Positions 33,909 to 45,314 of a stretch of 64,000 bases of DNA are shown one piece after another. The notes beneath the pieces are model-generated. The model was not told the DNA's origin. It saw only the letters and a program-made list of their open reading frames with translations, and ran no database searches. Within the stretch, counting starts at the first letter, position 1. Every line of letters starts with the position of its first letter. The translations under genes were made by a program, and so were the position numbers. The stretch is taken from the NCBI GenBank assembly GCA_014529385.2, contig CM043944.1:92539476-92603475 (forward strand), written 5' to 3'. The DNA comes from Adiantum capillus-veneris. Its lineage: Eukaryota > Streptophyta > Polypodiopsida > Polypodiales > Pteridaceae.

Positions 33909-36026
33909 ATGGACAACCCCACTGTGGAGCAGATCCTCAACATGAAGAGTTATCAGCTCAAAGAGTACCTGGAAGACAAGCACGTTCCTGTGCCCAAGGT
34001 AGTAGAATAACCCTAATTTTTGTGTAATGAGTACTGTTAATCTTTGATGATTGTGTATGAGCTTGTTATGATTAACCTCAATTTCTCAATCATCTTGTCG
34101 ATTAATGTGTCAAGTGTTCAATTTTTAACCTAATCAAATGAATTATATTCTCATCAATCTGGCCAATTGAGGCTTCATTAATTATTTGTGCTGATCTTAT
34201 CAAATTATGTTATAATCTCATTAGTTTTGTCATCGCTGTTGAAATTTTGAGAACAAGATCAGAAGCCCCTTCCCCTTGATCTTGACAAATTTATTTACTT
34301 TGCTGTTTCTGTTCATCAGTCATTCTATTCCATGATTTGCTTGTTTGTCATTACAATGTGTCTTGTCTCATTCATAAGGTTTAAACTCACAACTTTCATG
34401 GTATTGTCCTTCAACAGAAGCAAAGCAAGGAGTTCTTGCAGACTGCAGCATTGCAGACTCATGCAGACCTGGAGGCATCAAAGAGGCAAATAATAACAAG
34501 GAGGAGATCCAAAAGAGAGGTAAGTTTTTGTGCATGCATGCTTCGAATAAATACGGATTCCTATTGGATTAGAACAAGAGTAAAGTCATCTCAATGCAAG
34601 TTTATTGGAGCTTGAGCTGTATGTGCACATTTCAATTCATTCTATTTGAAACTATAAGCACATCATCTCAACACTTTATGCTTAACATCCTATATAGCTG
34701 CGTGTAGTCAGTACAAGAATAATGGCGAAGCTAAACAATGATGCATGATGTGGCTCTACATGCCGTTAGTAGCCATGGCAAGCACATAAGCATGCATTGT
34801 ATGATGTCAAATGATTGAGTCGATGCTCTGTCCGGGGCTCAGGTGGTTAGCGATAATATATGTGCCTATCACATGGGTTCAACAGAAGTATATTTTACAT
34901 TAATATTTACCTAGGAGTAAAAAAAATTGTAGGAAAAGGGTGTGATATGATTTTGGAAAATTCACAGCTAAGGGATTTTAATAATACTCCCATGAATGCC
35001 CTCAATAAAGTAGTTTTACACAGAGTGAATCAGAATGCCCCGCTCTATCACGCAGTACGACACTTCTCATGCAAAGATTCACATCCAAGTATCCACTAAT
35101 TATTGCTGTATATGCAGGAATCTGTCGATGGCAGCACATATTCGGGCATGTATGGGAGGTCTTCAAGTATGCCGAGGTCAGCGCCATCTAGCAACTCTTC
35201 GCCTTCATTCTCACCATCAGTGACAACTCGCAGCAGAGCTCAAGCACAAGCCAAGACAGCCGGAGCACTGCAAAGTCCACGTAAAAAGCAAGAAGATGAC
35301 GCACCTGTATCGCAACAAGAAGAGGATCTTTCATACTCATCCTACTCTGGTTTAGTGCAATCTGCAACACCATCAACCCCACCACCTCACATTCTTACGA
35401 GCATCGATTTTAATCAGCCGATTGATCATGCAGGCGAACATACGCGACAAGCTGCATCTACCCCTCCTAATAAGCAAACCCATGTAGAGCCCAATGCCCA
35501 CATTGAATCTGCAGCTTACTCAACGCTTCACAAGAGAACCCACCAAGAAAACCCGGACATGGCAGTAGTACCCCAATTGGAGATTGTTAAAGAAACCAGG
35601 GCGGGTGATCACCTGAATAATGAAAGCAATAAGAAAAACAGCAGACCTAATCAAGAAATAGTGAAGAAGATAATAAGGGTCAGCGATGAGGCCGATCATC
35701 AAGAAAAACACAAATCCGTAAAGAAGCAAGGTACTCATGTCAAGGGGCATCTGCAGGGAGCACCCGGTGCGCGTGCCACACATGGTCAAGGAAGCAGAAT
35801 GCAAAGGCTGAAGAGATCAGCAAGTACGTTTATGTCGCAAATGAATGAGAGGGTCCTCAAGAGGCTGAGGAAAGTACCCAGGTTGCACATGGCTAGACCA
35901 AGTGCCCAGGTCTCGGTCGCCTTGCTCATGTGTGCCCTGTGCGTTGCTGCGATTGGCGCTGCCTCTTATTGGTACCATCTCAAGAAGCTTGAGGAGCAGA
36001 GGGCTCGCAAAAGATGGCTATGGTAG
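33909..36026 (+). CDS. HeH/LEM/SAP-like single-pass membrane protein, three exons
   Basis: The only intact host gene seen. Exons: 33909-33998, 34418-34519 and 35118-36026, joined by GT-AG introns in phase 0 (AAG|GTAGTA...CAACAG|AAG; GAG|GTAAG...TGCAG|GAA). The predicted length is 366 residues. The start ATG lies in 'cgccATGg'. Residues about 5-45 ('PTVEQILNMKSYQLKEYLED', then 'VPVPKKQSKEFLQ') fit a helix-extension-helix fold of the SAP/HeH/LEM type. A basic cluster 'TRRRSKRE' follows and could be a nuclear signal. Residues 70-320 are Ser/Gln/Lys-rich and disordered-looking. 'VSVALLMCALCVAAIGAASY' near residue 330-350 is one membrane helix with a short basic tail. This layout recalls inner nuclear membrane HeH/LEM proteins; family identity and location are inferred and not certain. 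Confidence 0.75.
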
Positions 36027-38454
36027 TAGGTAATGTGACTTTGGGATGCAGTGAATGGGTTTGGATGTGCAAAAACATGCCTGGGGTTGCAGCTAATTAT
36101 CGTCCTCTTGCTTTGAGCTGCAAACAATTAATGGTGGTGATGCATCATGTCTACTTTCATATTCAAGCTAGAGTTGTACTAGTTGCTCCCATTGCTTTGC
36201 ATCAAGGCTGGTCGTCGATCTCTGTACCTAAATTATCACCTGTGATCACATTTAGTTGAGAGTTCATTTTTTCTTCTTGGAATTGGAGTATTGAGTAATT
36301 GTAGCTCAAGTAAGATTAATGTAATCCTTGATGAAAATATCATCCATTTGCAATGTAAGCTTCGTCGACAAGGGGATTGTGTCACCACAATTTTTATAAA
36401 AATTATGCTTTCAAAATATCTCAAATGCATAAGTGGCGGAGAGTCTAGGAAATGAAAGCCTCATGAAAGTGGAAAATTAAAGGGTATTATATGTGTTTGT
36501 ATAAAGAGGTGGTCAAGTGTGCATGCAGTGTTTGTGTCATTTTACATTTGTATTCTTGTTTATGTTTTTTTTTAGTGATTTCTTCTTGTTAAAGTTTCCT
36601 TGCACTATGTAGTATTTGTATAGTCAATTTGTTTTTTTTGAAGCCATTTAGGAGATATAGATATACACAAACATTCAAATAATTGTGTGGGACTCCCTAA
36701 TCAAAGTATCCCAATAGACAAAAATGATCTACTATGCAGTGCCTATAATTATATGTTAGCAACTTCTTATCTCTTCAATGACTTGTTGGGATTACTTCTT
36801 TGAGCATGGCAACAACCTATTTGTGGTTGCTCATTCCACTTGATTCAAACAACAATGATATAGGGACTCTACTGTTGTTGTCTATGTTTGCATGACTCCA
36901 AGGGGTGGGTGCAAGATTTGGTGTATCCACTTTGAGCAGTTGGGTACTAAGTGTGACATTTAGCATGCCTCAAGCATTTGCTAATGTGGAGTCTCTCCTA
37001 TATGCGCTTGCATGGCCAACTAGAAGTGAGCTGCTAAGAAAAAGCACTTGGACAACACAAAAATACAAAAACTCTAGTGTGAATTCACAACCCATAGATC
37101 GACACCATAGATGAACTAAAGAAATGGAATCAACCGAAGTTGGTAAAAGATGGGCTTGTGGTACTTATTTTGCAATCAATGTTCTTTCTATGGGTAGCTT
37201 GTACCAGGCACTAAAGAATATAGAAAAGCCATAAGCAGAATTGTAATTTTAACATGCTAAGGCTCTTATAAGCTATCAAATGAATGTAGGATCTTTTGTA
37301 TTTATAGATAGCTTGTGTACAATGTCGTGATAGGTTAGACTAGGAGAGTCTTTACATACAAAATATACTCCTTTTGTAAGACCAACTAACAGTCAAAACT
37401 TTTCAATGCTTTTTTGGTTATGTATTTTCTATGGACATTAGTTCTTGGCTCTCACAAATGAGCACAAATATGGTAATATGTCATAGTATTTGCATAAAAT
37501 GCTTTTTTTAACATAGTCCGAGTTTGCACAAATCACCAAAAGTGGGTACACTTGATCTTGCACATGCTCTGGTCTCAAAACTTTTGGTATAAGTAGGAGA
37601 AATTAAGAGGAGTACTCTGTTATGGAGAATCACAATTATGTTTCTCTTGAAATAATTCATCAAAAGGGGCTTCCAGTGCCATAAATTTGCAAAGCGAAAC
37701 CATGCATTGATAAATTATGATGGGTATTGGGCCTTGGACATCCTTACACGTTTAAAAGAGAGAATGGATCGTTTGTTGACTCTCTTTCATCACTTCGAAT
37801 AACAATTTCATCCATGAGGTCTCTTGGGATTGTTTCTATAAGGTTGAAACCATCCTTCTTTCTTCTTCCTATTCTATCAAGCTTGTGTCACATAGTTTAG
37901 AGCTCTAATTATGGGAGCTAATACGATCCCTCCCATCGCTACATTTATTGGTATCCTCTAGCCTTCAAATCTTTGCAAATTTTTTTTTATTGATTTCAAC
38001 CCTCCCCAATAGAAACTGTTTCTAGTAATGTCGTTAACTCTTTTCGCTAGGCACATAGAATATCAACAAGCTCATTACCAAACTTTGAAGCTCAAAATAG
38101 AACTTTGCATGATGCAAGCAAAGTTAGAGAAGGGTGAGGTGGGCCTAATTGGAGTCGGTATATCACATTCATGAAATATATTTGGAATTTTCTCAAGTCC
38201 AATTATGACCCCACTTACATTGTGTACCATGTCACATAGCTCATTTGGTAGTCTACTTTGGATGACTCCATTATTCTCTTGTCCTCCTTCCTTTCTATCC
38301 CACCTCATATTGTAGATCCACCATCTACTCAATATCTCGACACTATGACCCAATCTACTCAATAGCTCAACAATATGAAAACCCAAACACATAGCAGCAA
38401 CTATAGCTACATAATAGTAGGAGAAAACGAAAGAGAAAAATACATGGTTGTGGT
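36027..38454. other. 3' UTR of the HeH-like gene, then unrecognised non-coding DNA
   Basis: The first few hundred bases are probably 3' UTR, with no sharp polyadenylation signal identified. The rest is AT-rich with only short frames of no recognised family. Confidence 0.45.
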
Positions 38455-38612
38455 ACAATTTGTGAAAACAAACATGAAATTGAAACTGCAATCGGTAACA
38501 TTAGTGGTAATCATCAAAAACTATAATTGTGACACAATTTGTGAGAACAAACATGAAATTGAAACTGCAATCTGTAACATTAATGGTAATCATCAAAAAA
38601 TATAATTGTGAC
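38455..38612. repeat. 79-bp tandem duplication
   Basis: Two copies starting 'acaatttgtg' at 38455 and 38534, sharing 'aacaaacatgaaattgaaac' and 'taatcatcaaaaa' with few differences. Confidence 0.85.
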
Positions 38613-39963
38613 ACTTTTTCAAAATTAAATTAGATGCCCATTTGGAAAGTCCACAAATATTTAATTCTCACAAGTAAACCAATAAGAAAATAGTGCAATA
38701 TAGATTGGTTTTACTCACATGCAAAAATAATTATTGACACAAAGTAAACTTATACTAGCATCATTATATTAATTTGATGAATTCTTGGAGTAGTATTTAA
38801 AACAAATTAGGATAGCTACAACTTTTTTAGTGATGGTCTTGACATTATACATCTGAACACAAAATGGGGTTTCCAATGTTTAACACCAGGTTTGTGTTTG
38901 AGCCACTTAAGTGCTTGAGCCACAATAGTGGCTTAACGCCTCATCCTAAAAAATTTGCCCTACGACTCTCTATTTTTCAAGAAACCATGATTATAGGATA
39001 CCATTCAGACCCTATGACAAAGAAAATTTTTTGTATACCATTTATCCCAAAAAAGTGTAGAATTAAAAAATTTAATTTTCTAAAAATAGTAAGAAGCCAC
39101 AAAACTGGCTTTTAAATTTAACAGCATACACATATTTGAGGCCGAAAACAAGTCGGCAATTTTTTAATCTAAAAATAGTGTATGCATAGACTCTCATTGT
39201 ATGTATTTTTCAAAAAACTTTCAATGTGCTTTAAGGGTTTTTAAAGGGTCTACATGGGGTATCAAAACTTTTGAGTGATTTTTGTTTGATTGTACCTAAA
39301 ATATGGCTCTTAAAAAATAATAGTTTTACATGAAAATATTTATATATATTTTTTTTCAGCTCCCTACATGCCTTGAGAATAAATCCCTGAAAGGATTTGA
39401 TGATTTTTTTTTTGGTCCATGAGAACAAGAATTTACAAAACAGTGGCTTATAGCCACAAAAATGGCTCATGCTCACACAACCCTAGTCTTAATCTTACAT
39501 GTGGAATATGGTGCATAAAGTTACACACTCATGTCACTTAGGACCGGAGCAATTTGTGAATGTCCCGTTTGGTGGTACCTTCTAAACGTTGAAAATGTTT
39601 TTAAACTAGGGCTAAATAACCCCTTTTGTTGAAATTACGGGCTTACGAGTGACCCTCTAATGTGTCCATAGCCTAGTCAACAAAAATGCAGTTGGGTGGT
39701 GAGTTAATTGTTGTGATCCTTAGTCTGTGAGTTCTTGAAAGAGTGTGTACCTATGAGGCTTATTGCTATTTCAATGTTTCATGAGCATCAGAGCTAGTGG
39801 TATGCCTATATGTAGGGGGGTCAAAGAACTATTTCCACAAGTCATATGCAAGTTGCATGAAGATGAGTTTATTGGTAGGCCTTCCTTCCAATTGCACTCT
39901 AGTAGGCACATCTCTAGGATTGAATTCATTGTAATAATAATCTAATTTATTGCCAAATTGGCT

Positions 39964-40006
<43 letters not shown>

Positions 40007-40960
40007 CCCCCCACCACACACACACACACACACACACAAATTGTACACGTTTGCATAGTCTACTTTAACACGATATTTGAGCCATTAGCTCAATGATAGT
40101 GGGAGAGCTAGCATGAAGGAGAAGCCTGAAGCAGCCACAATGGACTTGAAGGCAAAGGGCTCGGAGAGTCCGCCATTGGTTTCCAAGCTTGCATTTGTGG
40201 CCGATAGACAGTGGGCTGCATTTTACCAACGCTACATTCTTACCTTGCAGCTGTGTTTTTCTTCTAGGGATGGCCACTGGACTATCTCTTTCTTTGGCTG
40301 CATCCTCTAAACTAGGCATTCTTGTTTGAGAAACTTCCTTTTCTACTTTGTGCTGGTGGTTTAAGCTTCAACTTTGCTCTAATAAGGCCTTCAATGCCAT
40401 CGATTCTTCTTTGTGGGATTCTTCAGCTCAAGCCAAATTTGCAATTGCCTTTTCTATGAATTTGCTCATTTGGTAAAGTTCTTCTTTTGTGATCTTACGA
40501 AGACTTAATTGGCTCATCTTGAAGAAAATCTTAAGAGGTTCATGGCTTGCCAATTTTCTTATTCCCAAGCTTCTTCGTGTTTCCTATTAACTACAATTGG
40601 CTTCTTCTCGAAACGCTTTGGAAGCTTCAAATCTTGTTGAATTGATACGAAACTTCTCTTCTTCCACTTCTCTTCAATTTCGTTGATAGTCTCTTCTTCT
40701 TCTTCACAAATTTAGTCGAGATTAGTGAATACGGGTCAAATAATTTTCCATACATGGGTGTATGCATGATCAGGTGTACCCACTTTTCGCAATTATGCCC
40801 CAAGTGTGACAGTTACAATGTGACTTGAGCCGCATATCTCATCGAGAAATGTGGCCTTCCGAGCCTCCAAAAGATGCCACGTGGTTTCTTCAAAAAATTC
40901 GATAAGTTATGTGGCCATACTGCATGGCACCAACCCCTTGGGATCCTCCTAGCGATAGAA

Positions 40961-41026
<66 letters not shown>

Positions 41027-41999
41027 AGAAAAAGTTTTTTTTTTAAATTTAGTCATCGCCCCCCCTTGCACTATGAAAATCACAAAACATTTATCGAGAT
41101 ATTTTACCACATTTTGTAGAGAGAGTCCAAAATGGGATGGCCAAAGAAGAGAGAAGGGGGACGGGGACATGCTTTTGTATTTTCAATATTACCTGGGTAT
41201 TACCGCTCATATTACCGCATGTATTACCACGATTATTGCCATTAAAATTTTCGCGCTCATTATTGAACCCTGCTTTAGCGCTTAAAACATTCAATTTTTG
41301 GTGTTTCCTTGTGAATAAAAATTAAACAACATTATTCAAAATTTTTAAAAAATGAAAAAAATTTGATGTTAAAACATGAAACAGAGGCTATGTGGATAAA
41401 CATGAAACTACAATAGGAAGCTCCATCCTAGAGTTATGCATGTGCCTCCATGTAAAGCAAGCACCGTCAGAGACGAGAAGTCAAACATGGACGACATCTT
41501 CTGTCAAGGCATGGGTACTACTTTCTCGGACTTCGCATATGCCCACATAAGCGACCTTGATGGCATCCATCCATCATGTTTTAGATTGGCTCTCACAAAC
41601 TGAGGCAGTCAATTCATCCCATTATAGCAAAACTCAGTCAAGCCTAATTTACAAGTGGAACCTCTCGTCTTCTAGCTACACGCTCCAAGCTTGGGGATGG
41701 CCTGCCTTGTGATCAACCAGAAATCCCTTTTGTTTAGCAAAGCATCCTTGCCTTGAAGGTAATACTGGCGCTATTTTCTCAGTGCCCCTTTGGAGCCCAC
41801 ATTTTTCAAATTTCATGATAGAGTGAAGTGTGCCCACATTTTACTAGATGGTAGCACCTATGTTAGTTTTTTCAAGCTCTATCTTGAAACAATGTCTAAC
41901 TGGCCTACACTTTTGCAAGAACCTTTATCATTCTCTTGCAAATGGGCTGTCATTTTGTGCCTTACCAGATTCTTACTAGACTTTTGTTAGTACTTGGAG
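38613..41999. other. Unrecognised non-coding DNA with microsatellites
   Basis: It holds (TC)n then C-run then (CA)n at 39965-40039, (AT)n(AG)n at 40960-41022, and a run of 'attaccg/attacca' words at about 41200-41240. Short frames (e.g. 40113-40310, 41790-41990) match no family known to me. No LTR of the copia element downstream was found. Confidence 0.5.
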
Positions 42000-42003
42000 A
42001 CTT

Positions 42004-42525
42004 ATGACCCAAGGAAATCCTAAAGTTGTCAAGTTTGATGCATTATGCACATTTCTGTTGCAAGACTCACTTTCTAGAAAAAACAGGACTAGGCAGCGTG
42101 CAGTTGAACAGGCTTTTATTGCTTCTCAGAGAAAGGGTGGTAACAACAATACAACCACTTCTTATGGTTTTGCTGCGAGTGGAAAAAATTCTGTTCCTAA
42201 TGCTTCTTCTGGCAGTAATTCGTCTGTAAATTTTGGTGATAAGGGCAAAAAGAAAATGCGTTGCCATTATTGTAAAGCTAATGATCACTTGATCAAGTTG
42301 TGTCCTAATTTGAAGGCTAAAGAGGCTAAGAAGAAAGAGGGTGATTCCACTGCAAATGCTGGTTCCATTACAAGTGCAGCCATTGTTGAGTCTTCTGCGA
42401 AAGGAGATTGTGTTGTTGATGTTGATGCAGAATGGGCTTTTAGTGTAGAGTGCACTTACAATCCTTCTGTCCATGATGCATGCTTGTCAGTTGTTGCTGC
42501 AGATTCACATTACATCACATCGTGA
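42004..42525 (+). pseudogene. gag C-terminal part with zinc knuckle (element E)
   Basis: 'NPKVVKFDALCTFLLQDSLS' is the end of the copia gag domain; 'CHYCKANDHLIKLC' at about 42270-42311 is a complete CX2CX4HX4C knuckle that binds element RNA. The frame ends in 'ADSHYITS', the protease active-site region, and then shifts. Confidence 0.85.
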
Positions 42526-43017
42526 ATTGTTCAGCTCTCTCAAGTCTATCCCTCATGGGAATTCAGTCACTTGTGCCAACAATGCCTCTTATCTGGTTCA
42601 GGGAGTTGGAAAGATTGTGCTTACTGCTGCTAATGGCAGTTCTTTCACACTTGTTGATGCACTTTATGTACCTGGGATCAAGAAGAATCTTTTGTCTGTA
42701 TCTGCACTTGCTAGACTTGGACTTGTAGTCAAATTTGTGGATGACAGATGTACAGTTCATGATCTCAATTTTGGTGATGAAATTGTTGCATCTGGGCTTT
42801 TGTGCCATGGGCTGTATAAGCTCACTTTGTATGACAAGTGTGGAAAAAATTTTGCAAATGCAGTTGCAGATTCAAGGGCTATTTAAGATGCAAAACTTTG
42901 GCATGCACGTTTTGGTCATCTGAATTTTCCCAGTTTGCTTCGTTTGCAAAAATCTGATACAATTTCTTCTTTGCCGCCTCCTCAAGCACTATTTGTAAAG
43001 GCTTTATTTTCGGTAAG
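42473..43017 (+). pseudogene. Protease and GAG-pre-integrase region (element E)
   Basis: After a frameshift inside the protease active site, 'SHRELFSSLKSIPHGNSVTC', 'LVDALYVPGIKKNLLSVSAL' and 'LWHARFGHLNFPSLLRLQ' follow. The last is the GAG-pre-integrase zinc-binding segment. A stop (TAA at 42884-42886) separates them. Confidence 0.85.
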
Positions 43018-43908
43018 ATGCAACGCTCTAAGTTTCCAAAGGATGGTTTAGTTCGGGCCACATGCAGGTTGCAGCTTGTGCATAGTGATGTTTGTGGGAC
43101 CATGCAAACTTTGTCCTTGGGCAATTACCTTTACTTCGTGACTTTCATTGATGATTACTCCAGGCATGCATGGGTATTTCTGCTTAAAGCGAAGTCCAAA
43201 GTTTTTATGTGCTTCAAACAATTTCTGGCTATGGCTGAAAATGTCTCGAAATGTACTATGGGCACCCTCCGTTCCGATCAAGGGGGGGAGTATATGTCTC
43301 ATGAATTTAATGCATTTTTGGCTAGTTGTGGGATAAAACACCAATGTACAATGCCTTATACACCTCAGCAAAATGGTGTTGCTGAGAGGAAAAGCAGGTC
43401 ACTTACAGAAATGGCACGGTGTATGGTTAAGAGGCAAGATTTGCCGCATTCTTTTTGGCTTGAGGCCATCATGTGTGAAACTTATGTACTTAATAAGTGT
43501 CCTACAAAAGCTTTGCAATCTATTACTCCATATGAAGTGTGGCATGATAGAAAGCCTTCGATTGAGCACATGCCTGTTTTTGGCTATTTGGCATATGCTT
43601 TGGTGCCACAAACACAACACAAAAAATTGGATGATAAGGTTGTCAAATGTATTTTTGTTGGTTATAGTGCTGAAAGCAAAGGTTACAGGTTGTATCATCT
43701 GCAAATAAAGCGTATTTTGGTTTCATGGGATATAGTGTTAGTGGATGATTCTGTTCAGCCCTTGTTGTCATGCACTAGAGACAGTAATGTAAGCTCACAT
43801 GACATTTATGACACTTTGTTGCCTCTTTTCAGTGGTGGAAGTTCGAATGTAAATTCCAATGAGGCAAATGTACAGCCTATGGGGGTTTTCAAAAATATTA
43901 CAGATTAG
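43018..43908 (+). CDS. Integrase (element E, copia type)
   Basis: An open frame of 296 residues. 'LQLVHSDVCGTM' (Asp), 'TLRSDQGGEYMSHEF' (Asp) and 'QQNGVAERKSRSL' (Glu) form the DDE triad of copia integrase; 'FVTFIDDYSRHAWVFLL' lies between. 'KLDDKVVKCIFVGYSAESKG' is the usual later motif. The catalytic set is intact although the element is truncated. Confidence 0.92.
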   Translation: MQRSKFPKDGLVRATCRLQLVHSDVCGTMQTLSLGNYLYFVTFIDDYSRHAWVFLLKAKSKVFMCFKQFLAMAENVSKCTMGTLRSDQGGEYMSHEFNAFLASCGIKHQCTMPYTPQQNGVAERKSRSLTEMARCMVKRQDLPHSFWLEAIMCETYVLNKCPTKALQSITPYEVWHDRKPSIEHMPVFGYLAYALVPQTQHKKLDDKVVKCIFVGYSAESKGYRLYHLQIKRILVSWDIVLVDDSVQPLLSCTRDSNVSSHDIYDTLLPLFSGGSSNVNSNEANVQPMGVFKNITD

Positions 43909-43977
43909 CCTATTACTGATGAAAATCTACATGATGCACTTGATGAGGAAAGGCCTGAAAATGAGCAGGCTAGAGGT

Positions 43978-44364
43978 ATGCCAAAATGGCTGGTGCATAC
44001 ATTGCGTAATAGTAAATTGGATGCACCTTTGTCTAGTCGTACTCATTCAAGCTCTCACCATTCATCTTATGCATCAGATTGTTATGCTTTGACTGTGTCT
44101 AGCTTACATGATGTTGAGGAACCTCTCTCTTTTGATGAAGCACAAAATTCAGAAAATTGGATGGTTGCCATGCAATTAGAATATGATGCACATGACACAT
44201 GGACATTATGTTATTTGCCTCCTTGCAAAAAGGCCATTGGTACGAAGTGGGTTTACAAGTTGAAACGCAAGCTGGATGGTGAGATCGATCGCCATAAGGC
44301 TCGACTTGTTGCAAAGGGTTATACACAGGAAAAGTGCATAGATTGTAAAGAGACTTTTGCTCCC
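43978..44364 (+). pseudogene. Reverse transcriptase N-terminus (element E), truncated
   Basis: 'WMVAMQLEYDAHDTWTL', 'IGTKWVYKLKRKLDGEIDRH' and 'KARLVAKGYTQ' are the first motifs of copia RT. The frame ends at 'ETFAP', exactly where the LTR of element D starts (44365). Confidence 0.9.
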
Positions 44365-45295
44365 TGTTAGAAGCTGGACACACCCTACGGAAAATGATTG
44401 CTCGACGGATTATTATTTTTTGTAATTATTCATTTATTGAGAAAACCCGACATTTCACCTTTGTCAATATTGGGGCTTACAGAAGTTTCCAGATTGTATC
44501 CCATTTTTGACATTTAGATTGAGTAGATGGTTAAATTGGAGCATTAGGGTTTGAGATTGTAAGGTATTTATACCACTTTTTGACCTTAATGAGAAAAAAA
44601 CCTTTTGTCATTTTAAAAAGTTTGAAGTTTGTGAGTGAGCGTACTGTGTACGAGAGAGAGTGAGAGCTTCATCTTGACGCTACGAGCGCACCGGTGGTCA
44701 GGATCGAGTGCGGAGAAGTGCAGCGTGTTGCCCCCGACGAGAGCTACGTGCCAATACCTACATTGCGCGCGAACGGTCCAGTTTTGCGAGCTCGATCTAC
44801 GAGCTTCATCTGGTGATTCGGTGAGCATACGTTATCCGTTTTTGCATTTCAACATATCCATGCGTTCACATTGAGTAGAGCTACACATTAGGCACTTTAG
44901 TTTTCGAAAACGACGACCTGCAAATTTCGGCCAGACATCCTACGTGATTTTGCACTGGGTGTTTTGGGTTGGGATTTTGGTTCATGGACCTTAGGGAGAG
45001 CGACCTATTGGTGTTAGTAGGGTCTCCTTCAAGTTCTGTGGCGTTTTGAGATTGTTTGATGGGTATTCGGCTGTAGAAAGCGTTGTAGGAAATCTCCTCT
45101 TATGTACTCCTGAAGGCTGTAGCTTAGACATTGGGTAGAGACCTCTGTAGGAATTAGTTAGGAGTCGGTCTAGTGTAAATTGACACCCTATGATTGCTTC
45201 CACGCGCCTATAGGTCGAGCTTCATCCTTAGCTGAAAAATCTTGTTAGGTGAGTTCTCGCTGTGCTGACGTCCGTCACTGCGTATTTGTCCAACA
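44365..45295 (+). repeat. 5' LTR of element D
   Basis: About 931 bp from TGTTAGAAGCTGG to ..TTGTCCAACA, with TG...CA ends that pair (TGTT/AACA), placed exactly between the cut copia RT and the primer site. 'ggtatttatacc' near 44562 could be a TATA region. It holds a half palindrome GACATCCTACGT at 44934. Confidence 0.8.
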
Positions 45296-45296
45296 T

Positions 45297-45314
45297 TGGC
45301 GCCGCTGCCGGGGA
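45297..45314 (+). promoter_or_regulatory. Primer binding site of element D
   Basis: TGGCGCCGCTGCCGGGGA starts one base after the LTR end. This sequence type is common in Athila/Tat elements (tRNA-Asp type). Confidence 0.88.

Larger units (their letters stand above)
42000..44364 (+). mobile_element. Ty1/copia element E, both ends missing
   Basis: Order gag zinc knuckle, protease, integrase, start of RT, which is the copia order. The 5' LTR and gag N-terminus were not found. The 3' part is cut at 44364 inside RT ('KETFAP') by the 5' LTR of element D. Confidence 0.88.

Noticed and set aside
44365-45295. LTR of the copia element E
   Set aside because: The TG start cuts copia RT in mid-motif and the end abuts a Ty3/gypsy-type primer site, so it belongs to element D.
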